A stretch of DNA of 64,000 nucleotides from Rhizobium sp. BK418 (GCF_004341105.1 NZ_SLZK01000008.1:1-64000); one strand, 5' to 3'; positions 45,048 through 54,545 are shown, counted from the stretch's first letter. Translations and numbers: made by a program. Notes: a model not told the origin generated them from the sequence alone.

Positions 45048-45270
45048 GTCTAACGCTAACACTTGAGGGGAAAAAGAAGCCCGCCGAAGCGGGCGAGTCG
45101 GGAAGTTAGGACGGGCCGCCGACTGCTGTGAAGACTGGTGAGCTGAACTAACCTTCGTCGTGCAACCCAAGTGTAATACTTCGCGGCGTTACGAAAGTTC
45201 CCGGTGCGACAGTCATTTTTGGCCGAAGGCGGAGGCCCGGTCACTGGTATTGACCGGGCCTCCGACTTGC
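45048..45270 (-). ncRNA. Dispersed ~220-bp repeat, copy B; candidate small RNA
   Basis: The reverse complement matches copy A (7203-7422) from GCAAG through GTTAGAC, with the same order of conserved blocks and the same ends. Its stem GGAGGCCCGGTCA pairs with TGACCGGGCCTCC, longer than in copy A: the arms have co-varied, supporting an RNA structure. The intrinsic terminator is conserved. No shared reading frame exists. Copies A and B are 38 kb apart and inverted. Confidence 0.5.
45067..45094 (-). terminator. Intrinsic terminator at end of repeat copy B
   Basis: On the minus strand GCCCGC, TTCG and GCGGGC are followed by TTCTTTTTCCCC. Same structure as in copy A. Confidence 0.75.
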
Positions 45271-45699
45271 CACCTCGTCAGGTGAGTGTGGCGGCGGTCG
45301 AGTACCCGGATCACCGGTAATCGTCAATTGGTCGCTCTTACGGGGCGGCTTGGTGATAATGATCCCCTGCATGCTGATGATGGGGCCTTCTGAGGACTCA
45401 ACGATCGCCGCCAGAAAGGCCGCCGCATCTGCCCTGGCCGCGCAGCCCTGACACTCGCTTCAAGTCGCTCGAGCCCGTCCTGGGCGCTGCCGCCTTCCCG
45501 TCATAGTCCCCGTCTCCCATTGGCGTTCTGTACCCCAGGATCTGAATCGAAAAGAACCTGAACGAGGGGGGCACGCACCCATCGCGACAAACATAGCTCC
45601 TCCGCAGGCGAAATAAAGCACTTTGTAGGACTTGGCTGTTGCAATATCGTGCGCGGGACCTACGGTGCCATAACTCTCTCCTAGCGGTTGACCCACTCA
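45271..45699 (-). pseudogene. Decayed unidentified gene on minus strand
   Basis: Protein-like pieces occur in order in different minus-strand frames: near 45520 GDGDYDGKAAA, then ERLEASVRAAR near 45460, then AAFLAAIVESSEGPIISMQG and IIITKPPRKSDQLTITGDP to about 45300. This suggests one frameshifted gene of about 100 residues. No family is recognised. The promoter of the KaiC-like gene must also lie here. Confidence 0.3.
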
Positions 45700-47151
45700 A
45701 TGCAAGAGCTCCCAAGACTATCCACTGGCATCCCCCGCCTCGACACCATCCTCGGCGGCGGCCTCGTCGAAGGTGCCTCCTATATCGTCCAGGGCCACCC
45801 CGGCGCAGGAAAAACGATCTTCTCCAACCAGGTGGCGTTTGCCAACGTCTCCCGCGGCGGCAAGGTCCTGTATGTGACGTTGCTGGCGGAGACCCATGAT
45901 CGTCTGTTTCAGGCGCTGGGCACGCTGGACTTCTTTGACCGAACACAGCTTGGCTTAAGCATCTCTTACGTCGGCGTGTTTCAGACGCTGCGCGACGAGG
46001 GCCTTTCCGCAGTCGTCAGCCTTATCCGGCAGGAGATCGCCCGACAGGGAGCAACGCTGCTGGTTTTCGACGGCCTCCTCAATGCCAGTGATCGCGCCGA
46101 CACCAATCTGGATGTGAAAACCTTCGTGGCAGAGGTTCAGAGCCAGGCTGCCTTCGCCGGCTGCACCGTCCTATTCCTGACCAGTACGCGCATTACTGAG
46201 GACAGCCCCGAGCACACCATGGTCGATGGTGTCATCGAGCTGCACAACGAACTTGTCGGTGTGCGAACCATACGCCGCCTACAGGTGAAAAAGTCGAGGG
46301 GAAGCGCCGGGCTTGGCGGCTATCACCAGTTCGAGATCACCTCCGCGGGTCTAGTGGCTTATCCCCGTCTTGAGGCCATCCAGTCGACGGAGTCCATCGA
46401 CGACGACCCGGGCGCAAAACAAGTTGTGTCAGGAACGGCCGGGTTTGACGCCATGCTCGGCGGCGGAGTGCCGGAAAGCTCCGTGACGCTGGTGTTCGGC
46501 CCCTCCGGATGCGGCAAGACCGCATTGGGGCTTAATTTCCTGAGCCAGGCGAACGCCGGCGAGCCGGCGCTGCATTTCGGGTTCTACGAAACCCCTCCCC
46601 GCCTGCTGAGGAAGGCACGAGCGCTCGGCGTTGATCTCGAGAGGCCCATGAGATCGGGCGCTCTGGACGTGATCTGGAATCCGATGACCGAAAACCTGCT
46701 CGACAAGCTCGGTCATCGGCTTCTCGATGCGATCCAGTCCCGTGGCGTCAAACGCCTTCTGATCGACGGGCTCGGCGGCTTCGAGCGGGCTGCGGTCCAT
46801 CCCTCGCGCCTCGTTGAATTTTTTGCGGCCCTGACGAACGAACTTCGCGCTCTAGGGGTTACTACTCTTGCGACCTGGGAACTGCGCGATCTTTTCGGCC
46901 CGACGGTAACGGCCCCCGGTTCAGAAATTTCAAGCCTTCTGGATAATCTGGTGATGCTGCGCCATGTAGAGATCAACTCCCGCTTCAAGCGCACCATCTC
47001 GGTGTTGAAGGTGAGGGACAGGGAATACGAACCTGTCATTCATGAGCTTGGCTTCGGCAACAATGGATTGAAGGTCATTTCTGCTCTTGAGCCGGTGACC
47101 GGAGCGACAACTGGAGTGGCGAGCGCGGTCAGTCCCGAACCACAAGCCTGA
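45700..47151 (+). CDS. KaiC-like double-domain RecA ATPase
   Basis: A 483-residue protein from ATG 45700 (TTG 45688 is four codons longer) with two KaiC/RadA-type domains. Domain 1 has LSTGIPRLDTILGGGL and Walker A GHPGAGKT (32-39); domain 2 starts near residue 245 with SGTAGFDAMLGGG and Walker A GPSGCGKT. Each has the KaiC-like acidic pair region after the next strand (LLAETHDR, FYETPPR). KaiA and KaiB genes are absent. A single-domain response regulator follows 22 bases later, a pairing seen in bacterial KaiC-like stress or redox signalling modules. The exact output is unknown. Confidence 0.85.
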   Translation: MQELPRLSTGIPRLDTILGGGLVEGASYIVQGHPGAGKTIFSNQVAFANVSRGGKVLYVTLLAETHDRLFQALGTLDFFDRTQLGLSISYVGVFQTLRDEGLSAVVSLIRQEIARQGATLLVFDGLLNASDRADTNLDVKTFVAEVQSQAAFAGCTVLFLTSTRITEDSPEHTMVDGVIELHNELVGVRTIRRLQVKKSRGSAGLGGYHQFEITSAGLVAYPRLEAIQSTESIDDDPGAKQVVSGTAGFDAMLGGGVPESSVTLVFGPSGCGKTALGLNFLSQANAGEPALHFGFYETPPRLLRKARALGVDLERPMRSGALDVIWNPMTENLLDKLGHRLLDAIQSRGVKRLLIDGLGGFERAAVHPSRLVEFFAALTNELRALGVTTLATWELRDLFGPTVTAPGSEISSLLDNLVMLRHVEINSRFKRTISVLKVRDREYEPVIHELGFGNNGLKVISALEPVTGATTGVASAVSPEPQA

Positions 47152-47173
47152 GAGAAAGCATGAGCTAAAGCAG

Positions 47174-47530
47174 ATGCCACTGATCGTAATTGCCGAGGAT
47201 GAGTTTCTGATCGCTCAGGTGCTGGCTATCATGCTGGAAGACGCCGGTTATGAAGTTGCTTCCGCCTCGCACGGAAAAACAGCACTCGCTCTCGTGCGCG
47301 AGAAGCGTCCATCCCTCGTCATCACCGATTTTATGATGCCGCTGATGACCGGTCTAGAGCTGGCGCAGGCGATGCGCGCGGACGGCGAGCTGGCTCATAT
47401 CCCAATCATCCTCGTCAGCGGGGCCCAAGGCAGCATTGGCCGTGCCCACCCAGACGTCTTTGATGCTGTTCTGGACAAACCTTACAGTGAGAAGAAACTG
47501 ATCCAAACGGTGTCCCGGCTACTGCCCTAA
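47174..47530 (+). CDS. Single-domain response regulator
   Basis: A 118-residue stand-alone receiver starting at ATG 47174. The acidic pocket is EDE (8-10), the phospho-acceptor Asp52 in ITDFMMP, the switch Ser in ILVSGAQG and the Lys103 in DKPYS. It has no output domain, so it probably acts by protein contact. It is 22 bases downstream of the KaiC-like ATPase and likely its operon partner. The kinase that phosphorylates it is not in the immediate vicinity. Confidence 0.9.
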   Translation: MPLIVIAEDEFLIAQVLAIMLEDAGYEVASASHGKTALALVREKRPSLVITDFMMPLMTGLELAQAMRADGELAHIPIILVSGAQGSIGRAHPDVFDAVLDKPYSEKKLIQTVSRLLP

Positions 47531-47710
47531 AATCCTGGTACGATGCTGCGGTGAAGCAAATTCTGGATTGAGATAAGTCGAGAGCGCGTGTCGGGCAATC
47601 CCACGGAGCGGCTGTCGTCAGTCGCTACAGATCGGCCATTGCAGAGCCAAAGCCGCTCCCGCAGACAAATTATCCTTGCAATTCTGGAAACTCATTCCAT
47701 AAATGCGAGG

Positions 47711-48875
47711 ATGATTGCGCGTCGAATCGAACCCGTGCTAAACGAGCTCCTAGATTCCAATTCCGCCGTGGCCCTTATCGGACCCCCGCCAGGTCGGAAA
47801 GACGACGCTTGCACTGGATGTAAGTAAGAAGCGAGCATCCATCTATCTTGATCTGGAATCCGACGCGGATCGCGCAAAACTCGCCGAACCGGAACTCTAT
47901 CTCGATCAGCATAAGGACAAACTCGTCATCCTCGACGAGGTGCACCGCTTGCCGAACCTATTCCAAAACCTCAGGGGACTTATCGATCGAGGACGTCGCG
48001 CCGGTCGTCGAAGCGGACAGTTTCTGCTCCTCGGTTCAGCTTCGGTCGACCTGCTGAAGCAATCTGGCGAGACGCTGGCGGGGCGCATATCCTATCTCGA
48101 AATGTATCCGATCGACGGCTTGGAAGTGCCTCCTACGGAGCTCGAAACACTGTGGTTGCGCGGCGGCTTTCCCGATAGTTTTCTAGCGGCGAACGATCGG
48201 GTGAGCCTACGCTGGCGACAGGATTTCATCCGCACCTATCTTGAGCGCGATATCCCGCAACTCGGCCCAAGGATTCCTGCGGAAACGCTGCGCCGTTTCT
48301 GGATGATGTTGGCCCATCATCAGTCGGGCCTATTGAACGCTGCCGAGCTTGCCCGCTCGCTCGGCGTCGATGGCAAGACCGTCGCCTCCTATCTCGACCT
48401 GCTCGTCGATCTGCTCCTCGTCCGACGACTGGAACCCTGGCACGCCAACGTCGGGAAGCGCCTCGTTAAGTCGCCGAAGGTCTATGTCCGCGACAGCGGC
48501 CTCACGCATGCCCTGCTCGGACTGGGACCGACCGAACAGTTGCTTGGCCATCCAATTGCCGGCGCCAGCTGGGAAGCCTTTGCAGTCGAAACCATGATCG
48601 CTTCGGCTCCGGCGGGGACATCCGCAAATTTCTATCGCACAGCAGCCGGAGCGGAAATAGACCTTCTCTTGACACCACCGGCTGGGCGCCCATGGGCAAT
48701 CGAGATTAAGCGCAGTCTTTCTCCAAAGGTCGAAAAAGGATTTTACCAGGCATGCGTGGATCTGCAGCCGGAAAGGCGCATAGTTATCTACCCGGGTCAG
48801 GAAAGCCTTCCGTTGAAGAATGATGTTACCGCAATGCCCCTTCCCATGGCTGCCACTCTCATCGGACAAGCCTGA
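47711..48875 (+). pseudogene. AAA/DUF4143 ATPase with frameshift in the P-loop
   Basis: The start (IARRIEPVLNELLDSNSAVALIGP) and the rest (from TLALDVSKKRASIYLDLESD to the end) are in different frames. One extra C in the CCCCC run at about 47787-47791 breaks the Walker A, which without it reads GPRQVGKTT. The remainder is complete: Walker B VILDEVHRLP, GSASVDLL, and the C-terminal DUF4143 nuclease-like domain with ASWEAFAVE and GAEIDLLL. A downstream start at 47940 could yield a protein lacking the ATPase P-loop. A sequencing error is possible because the rest is intact. Confidence 0.75.
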
Positions 48876-49164
48876 CCTGGAGTTTTGAGCCTCTCGACAG
48901 AAGGTTCGCGTGCTACGTTCAATTCCCGCAGTTAAAGGGAACCGAACCGGCGATGCCTCGCTCAAATGATGATGGCCACGACCATGGCCGGCCCCATCAG
49001 GTCTAGTTAGCGGTCGTCGCCTTCGTATCAATCGCGCGACAACAGCTAAGCAACGGTCCTTTTCGCCAAGCGTCACCCCCTTTAGAAAGCGCACTCCGCC
49101 CGGGCTGAAGAGGCTTCGGCGCGAGCGGCCTGCAACGAGCCGCTGTCATCGGTGGCACCAGGAT

Positions 49165-50388
49165 CTATTGAGCCGCCACCACATACCTGCTCTTCAGCAC
49201 TGCGATCGAAAGGAGGAACACAACGGCCGAGCAGATGGCGATGATGACCACCATTGGTCTCGCCGTCCCGTCCATAAACATAGCGCTGATGCCAACTACC
49301 AGCGCCGACGTCATGAACTGGACCGTCCCCATCATTGCCGAGGCCGTACCAGCGATGCGACCGTGGTGTTCGAGCGCCAGTACCGCCGCATTCGGCACGA
49401 TCATTCCAAGGAAAGCGTAGCCCGCAAACAGGAAGGCCGCCATGATGTCGAGGCGATCGGTGCCACCGACCATCAGGACAGCCAGCGCCAACATCGTCAG
49501 CGTATAACCAGAAACTGCACCGCGAATCACCTTGCGCAAACCAATCCGGCGGGCAAGCCAGCCGTTCATCTGCGACATGCCGATGAAGCCAATAGCATTC
49601 ACCGAAAAGACCACGCTGTAAAACGAGGGAGAGAGCCCGTAGTGGCCGATGAGTACGAAGGACGAGTTGGCGACATAGATCATGTAGCTCGACATGCCGA
49701 AGGAGGCCATAAGCACTAGACCGAGATAATACGGGTCTTTAAGGAGTATCCCGTAGGCTTTTAATGCGCCGCCGAGGCTGCTTTCACTGCGAGCCGCAAC
49801 CGGACGGGTCTCCTCAAGGAAAAAGCGGCCCGCGACGAAGCCGACAACGCCGGCGAAGACCATGACCCAAAAGATCAGTCGCCAGTTCCCGAACACTGTC
49901 ACGATGCTGCCGGCGAGCGGCGCCAGGATGGGTGAGATACTGAAGACCAGCATAAGCCGCGACATAAGTTGCGCGGCCGCCGCCCCCGTATGCAGGTCGC
50001 GCACGATGGCCCGGGCAATCACGACGCCGGCACAGGCGCCGGTGCCCTGAATGAAACGGAAGGCGACCAGCCAGCTAATGTCGGTGGAGAGCGCGCAGCC
50101 GATCGCGCCAAGAAGGTAGAGCACCAGACCGACATACAGAGGCCGCTTGCGGCCAAACATGTCCGACAGCGGACCATAGACAATCTGCGACACCGCCATG
50201 GCGGCGAAGAAGGAGATCAGGCTTGCCTGAACTGCATGGCTGTCGGCGTGAAGATCCAGACTGATCGTCGGCAACGCGGGCAGATACATGTCGAGGGCAA
50301 AGAGACCGACGGCAGAAAGAAGGCCAAGGACGATGGCATGATGGGAGCCGCCGACGACTGGAGATGAAATGGAATTCTTGCTCTGCAT
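49165..50388 (-). CDS. Bcr/CflA-type MFS drug efflux transporter
   Basis: A 407-residue major facilitator with 12 membrane segments, from ATG 50388. Features of the Bcr/CflA group: an early FALDMYLPALPTI, the loop-2 motif GPLSDMFGRKRPL, and GTGACAGVVIARAIVRDL in segment 5. Members export bicyclomycin, chloramphenicol or other drugs across the inner membrane. It is divergent from a TetR gene, with a perfect palindrome between them, so induction by a drug ligand is expected. The 289 bases after its stop, up to 48876, carry no recognised feature. Confidence 0.85.
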   Translation of the reverse strand: MQSKNSISSPVVGGSHHAIVLGLLSAVGLFALDMYLPALPTISLDLHADSHAVQASLISFFAAMAVSQIVYGPLSDMFGRKRPLYVGLVLYLLGAIGCALSTDISWLVAFRFIQGTGACAGVVIARAIVRDLHTGAAAAQLMSRLMLVFSISPILAPLAGSIVTVFGNWRLIFWVMVFAGVVGFVAGRFFLEETRPVAARSESSLGGALKAYGILLKDPYYLGLVLMASFGMSSYMIYVANSSFVLIGHYGLSPSFYSVVFSVNAIGFIGMSQMNGWLARRIGLRKVIRGAVSGYTLTMLALAVLMVGGTDRLDIMAAFLFAGYAFLGMIVPNAAVLALEHHGRIAGTASAMMGTVQFMTSALVVGISAMFMDGTARPMVVIIAICSAVVFLLSIAVLKSRYVVAAQ

Positions 50389-50537
50389 GGAAAAACCTTT
50401 CCCGCACACCATCCTCCGGGCGAAGAAGCGAAGTCTCATATGAAAACATATGACGGGGGCTAAGTGGGCGATTATAGATGGGATGGCGGTAAGACGGAGA
50501 TGGTTCTCTAGCTATTCCGTCAGACCTGTAAAATATT

Positions 50538-50555
50538 TTGGACAGTATTGTCCAA
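50538..50555. promoter_or_regulatory. TetR-type operator palindrome
   Basis: TTGGACA, GTAT, TGTCCAA: a perfect 7-bp inverted repeat with a 4-base centre, 26 bases before the TetR start and 150 before the efflux gene start. The size and position fit a TetR operator that controls both divergent genes. Confidence 0.65.
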
Positions 50556-50581
50556 CCCGTCAAGTCCTATATGGTGGTGTC

Positions 50582-51235
50582 ATGAAAACTTCGCCCGCAG
50601 CCGCTTCTTGCGAGACAGAGAATAGTCAGCCCGCCACTAGCAAACGTCAGGCAATCCTAAACGCGGCCGCAGACGTTTTTGCCGAGGACGGGTTTGCGGC
50701 GGCCAGCATCGATGCCATCGCTGCAAGAGCCGGCGTGTCGCGTCAGACGGTGTACAATCAACTCGGCGACAAGGATAATCTATTCAAGGTCGTGGTTGCG
50801 GAGATCACGGAGAAATCGAGCGCTGGCTTCTTTCGGGTTTTGGACACATTTCCCGTGGCCCCTATCGATCTCGAAAGGGAACTGACCGAATTTTCAGCGC
50901 TGCTCCTGCGTAAGGCGGTCTGCGATCCGAATGGTCGCTGGCTACGCAAGCTCGTCGAGACCGAAGGCAGCAGATTTCCGGAATTGTTTGAGACCTGGAA
51001 GGAATACGGACCGGGCAAGAAGTATCCTGCCATCGCGGCTCGCCTGGCACAGCTCACACTGGCTGGCCACCTCGATATAGAGGATCCGGCACTTGCCGCG
51101 CGCCAGTACATGGCGCTGCTCGCAACAGACCTGCGGATCAACCAACAGATCGGCCGTCCAACTCCAGATGAGGAGGTCGACCGCATGGCAAGAGAGGCAA
51201 CGAAGACATTTTTGCGCGCATTCGGCAAGCGCTAA
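50582..51235 (+). CDS. TetR-family regulator of the efflux pump
   Basis: A 217-residue regulator from ATG 50582. Residues 22-68 are the TetR HTH (ILNAAADVFAEDGFAAASIDAIAARAGVSRQTVYNQLGDKDNLF with the standard spacing); the rest is an all-helical ligand and dimer domain of the AefR-like type (LRKLVETEGSRFPELFETW). It is divergent from the MFS gene, so it most likely represses it. An upstream extension of the frame crosses the operator and is not used. Confidence 0.9.
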   Translation: MKTSPAAASCETENSQPATSKRQAILNAAADVFAEDGFAAASIDAIAARAGVSRQTVYNQLGDKDNLFKVVVAEITEKSSAGFFRVLDTFPVAPIDLERELTEFSALLLRKAVCDPNGRWLRKLVETEGSRFPELFETWKEYGPGKKYPAIAARLAQLTLAGHLDIEDPALAARQYMALLATDLRINQQIGRPTPDEEVDRMAREATKTFLRAFGKR

Positions 51236-51763
51236 TATCGCGGCCGCATGTAAAAAATGACACGGTCGCGGGCAAACCTCTCGTCCCTGCTGCGCGTTAC
51301 CTACAACCCCTCGTTGGCCGTCCGAGTGAGCAAGATACGAACCGCATCCGATACCGTTAGGCCCATGTTTTCAAGCACGGCGGAGGCGCAATCCCGAACT
51401 TCGGCATCCCTACGGTTTGGACGAGTGCGTTTGCAGCAATAGCCATCTCCATTTCGAGCTATTGCAAATGAATGACGAACGCAATGGCAGGTTTCGGTCG
51501 TCTTCGCTCACTCGCGTCGTTTTAAGCTCTTCGACGGAATTGAACTCGCGGCCCCAGAGGTCGAGACCTTCTGGGGACAATTCAGCGACTTAGAAGCGGG
51601 ATGAAATGCATTCAACCGAAATTACTGTGAGCTCCGCTTAACGGTTCAGCGCATTGTTGAGGTCATGCAATCCGACCATCAGTCGTTTTCCTAGCGCCAT
51701 CAACGGAATGCGGAGACCCGGCGACAGCCCCGGAGGTTACCAAAACCCTAACATATCGATCCA

Positions 51764-51790
51764 CAAAACCGTCTGCATTTGACGGTTTTG
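51764..51790. terminator. Hairpin 1 of tandem pair, terminator-like
   Basis: CAAAACCGTC (51764-51773) pairs perfectly with GACGGTTTTG (51781-51790) over a 7-base loop. The stem ends in A and T runs, so it could terminate in either direction; the run is short. Confidence 0.5.
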
Positions 51791-51807
51791 TTGCCGCCCG
51801 GCAACAA
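51788..51807. promoter_or_regulatory. Hairpin 2 of tandem pair, perfect palindrome
   Basis: TTGTTGCCG and CGGCAACAA, with CC between them: a 9-bp perfect inverted repeat. Its left arm shares TTG with the end of hairpin 1, so the two RNA folds compete, or the DNA serves as a protein-binding palindrome about 130 bases before the autotransporter start. Confidence 0.5.
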
Positions 51808-51935
51808 CCCGTCGCCTTTGGCGCAGCAAGGCTCGCTCGGTGATCAGCCGATCGCTTGTGAGTTAGACCGAAGCGGCGCACAAAAGTACATCCTGAGATC
51901 GTATTTATATTAACGACAACTTTACAGAGGCAGAC

Positions 51936-54545
51936 ATGAGCGGCAGCGTCGTCGACAGGAAAGCAAAACTCTTTGCGGGCGCAAGTCTCGCTGCGCTGGC
52001 ACTGCAATGCTGCCTCTCCTTCCCCGCGTCGGCAGGTGATTACACGGCCGGCGACGCTACCGACTTCTTTAACAAGGTCACGGTCGCCAATGCCGACGGC
52101 GATGCCAGCGCGACGATTACGCTGACTGGCGATATCACGGGACCGATTGCCACTCTGCCCGCTATCACGAAGCCGATCGGCATCAATACCAACGGCTTCA
52201 CCATGACCGGCTTCCAGACCACGACAACCAACGGTCAGACATTGACCTTTTCCGGTACACTCATCGGAAATACAGCCCAACGCGGTTTCTGGTTCAATAA
52301 CACCCTGATCCCCTCCTCGCTGGTTAACAACGGCTCGATCACCGGCGGGGCTGACGGAAGCTCGACCTCCAGTTCAGGTGTCGCATTTGCCGGACCCGGG
52401 ACCTTCGTGAATAACGGAACGGTGACCGGCGGCGTCAGCACGGGTGCTGCCGCCGGCGGCCAGGGCATCAATGCCCTCCGGGGTCTCGCCATCACCAATA
52501 ACGGGCTGATCCAAGGTGGAAGGAGCGCCGGGGGACCCGGTGGCGCGGGAGTAAGCCTCGGAACATTTGCCACTGCCGCGAGCCCGGCCTCCCTAATCAA
52601 CAACGGCACGATCCGTGGCGGCGATGGGGCCACCGGTTCGGGCGAAGGCGTCCATCTTTCCCTCGGTGCCTTGCTGGCCGAAAACAATGGGACGATCGTC
52701 GGCGGCAGCAATGCGGCTGCGATCACCATCCAGCTGCCGAATGCACTGATCGTCAACAACGGCACCCTTCAGGCCGGAGCCGGCGGCGCCGATGCCATCA
52801 TCATGAGCACGGCTGCAGGCGCCATGACCCTCGAACTCCATTCGGGTTCGGTCATTATCGGCAACGCTGTCGGCAGCACCACGCGCACCGACACGTTGCG
52901 CCTCGGCGGTACAGGAACCGGCAGTTTCGACGTGTCGTCGATCGGTACCGCCGGGCAATACCAGAACTTCGACACATTCGAAAAAACCGGCGCCGGAACA
53001 TGGCTTCTGACCGGCAACGGGACTGTGACGACGGACTGGACGATCTATGACGGCACGCTGCTCGTCGGCGACCACAGCGCCGCCTCCAGCGTCACCGGCG
53101 ATATCACCAATTTCGGCAGGCTCGGCGGCAGCGGAACCATCATCGGCGACGTGAGCAACTCCGACACGGTCGCCCCCGGCAATTCGATCGGCACGCTGAC
53201 GATCAATGGCAACTACACCGGCAATGGCGGCACCCTTGCGATCGAAAGCGTGCTCGGCGGCGATACCTCGCCGACCGATCGCCTTGTGGTAACGGGCAAT
53301 ACGGCAGGCACGACCAATGTGCGTGTCACCAATCTCGGCGGCGGCGGAGCGCAGACCGTCGAAGGCATCAAGATCGTCGATGTCGGCGGCACCTCGGCCG
53401 GAAGCTTTTCGCTGCTCGGCGACTACGTCTTCCTGGGCAATCAGGCCCTTGTCGGCGGCGCCTATGCCTATCGGCTCTACCAGAACGGCATCGCGACACC
53501 CGGTGATGGCGACTGGTATCTTCGCTCCGCACTGATCAATCCCGCTGCACCCGCCGCAGCCGCAGGGCCGCTCTATCAGCCCGGCGTTCCGCTCTACGAG
53601 GCCTATCCGCAGCTCCTGCTCGCCCTGAACGGACTTTCCACGCTGCAGCAGCGCGTCGGCGACCGCTACTGGTCGGGCGACGGTGCGGCGACATCGGCCA
53701 AGGCATTGGAGAATGTATGGCTGCGCACCGAGGGCGCGCATGCGAGCCTCGAGCCTGACAGCAGCACCACCGTCGACAGCTACGACTACGATCTGTTCAA
53801 GCTGGAGGGCGGCCTGGATGGCGAGCTCTATCAGGATCAGAGCGGCCGGCTGATCGGCGGGCTGACCGTCCATTACGGCACCGTCTCCGACGATATCGGC
53901 TCCCTCTACGGCAATGGCGATATCGACACGACCGGCTTCGGGTTGGGCGCGACGCTGACGTGGTATGGCGACAACGGCTTTTATGTCGACGCGCAGAGCC
54001 AGGTCACCTGGTATGACAGCGATCTCAAATCCGACCTCGTCGACGGCGCCATGGAAAGCGGCAACAACGGCTTCGGCTATGCGCTGAGCCTGGAGGCCGG
54101 ACGGCGCTTTGCAGCCTCCGGTCCATGGTCGATCACGCCACAGGCGCAGCTCATTTATTCCTCCGTCGACTTCGACACGTTCAATGATCGCTTCGGCGCG
54201 CGGGTGTCGCTCGATGACGGCGACAGCCTGATCGGCCGGCTCGGCGTGGCGCTCGACCGCGAGGAGACAATGCGGCGGGCCGATGGCCAGAGGGCATTGG
54301 CGAAAGTCTATGGCAGCGCCAATCTCTACGGCGAGTTCCTGGATGGCACCGCCGTCGACGTCTCCGGCACCGGTTTCGAAACGAAGAATGATCCGCTCTG
54401 GGCGGGGCTGACGCTTGGCGGCAGCTACAACTGGAGCGACGACCGCTACTCGCTCTATGGCGAGGTCGCCGCGAAATCCTCGCTGAAAGATTTCGGCGAC
54501 AGCTATGTGATTAGTGGCACCGCTGGCCTGCGCGTGAAGTGGTAG
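51936..54545 (+). CDS. Autotransporter with NNG-repeat passenger
   Basis: An 869-residue type V secretion protein. Residues 1-33 are a signal peptide ending ASA. The passenger (34-570) is Gly/Thr/Asn-rich with recurring NNGxIxGG units (NNGSITGG, NNGTVTGG, NNGLIQGG, NNGTIRGG, NNGTIVGG), consistent with a beta-helix, and a later GSGTIIGDVSN/VAPGNSIGTL block typical just before the barrel. Residues 590-869 form the autotransporter beta-barrel, ending in the aromatic VKW insertion signal. It is probably surface-displayed for adhesion or aggregation; no protease or lipase motif is seen. Confidence 0.9.
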   Translation: MSGSVVDRKAKLFAGASLAALALQCCLSFPASAGDYTAGDATDFFNKVTVANADGDASATITLTGDITGPIATLPAITKPIGINTNGFTMTGFQTTTTNGQTLTFSGTLIGNTAQRGFWFNNTLIPSSLVNNGSITGGADGSSTSSSGVAFAGPGTFVNNGTVTGGVSTGAAAGGQGINALRGLAITNNGLIQGGRSAGGPGGAGVSLGTFATAASPASLINNGTIRGGDGATGSGEGVHLSLGALLAENNGTIVGGSNAAAITIQLPNALIVNNGTLQAGAGGADAIIMSTAAGAMTLELHSGSVIIGNAVGSTTRTDTLRLGGTGTGSFDVSSIGTAGQYQNFDTFEKTGAGTWLLTGNGTVTTDWTIYDGTLLVGDHSAASSVTGDITNFGRLGGSGTIIGDVSNSDTVAPGNSIGTLTINGNYTGNGGTLAIESVLGGDTSPTDRLVVTGNTAGTTNVRVTNLGGGGAQTVEGIKIVDVGGTSAGSFSLLGDYVFLGNQALVGGAYAYRLYQNGIATPGDGDWYLRSALINPAAPAAAAGPLYQPGVPLYEAYPQLLLALNGLSTLQQRVGDRYWSGDGAATSAKALENVWLRTEGAHASLEPDSSTTVDSYDYDLFKLEGGLDGELYQDQSGRLIGGLTVHYGTVSDDIGSLYGNGDIDTTGFGLGATLTWYGDNGFYVDAQSQVTWYDSDLKSDLVDGAMESGNNGFGYALSLEAGRRFAASGPWSITPQAQLIYSSVDFDTFNDRFGARVSLDDGDSLIGRLGVALDREETMRRADGQRALAKVYGSANLYGEFLDGTAVDVSGTGFETKNDPLWAGLTLGGSYNWSDDRYSLYGEVAAKSSLKDFGDSYVISGTAGLRVKW

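Larger units (their letters stand above)
51236..51935. other. Long leader region before the autotransporter
   Basis: 700 bases without a gene. It holds the two overlapping hairpins described separately (51764-51807) and an AT-rich stretch before the autotransporter start with an AGAGGCAG ribosome-binding site. The short frames in it are not protein-like. Confidence 0.5.

Noticed and set aside
45398..45946. 182-residue minus-strand open frame
   Set aside because: It overlaps the KaiC-like gene start and is Arg/Gly-rich; only fragments of a different frame in its left part look protein-like.
52330..52780. Regular short repeats that could suggest a CRISPR or satellite array
   Set aside because: They are imperfect, spaced irregularly and lie in the coding frame of the autotransporter as NNGxxxGG units.
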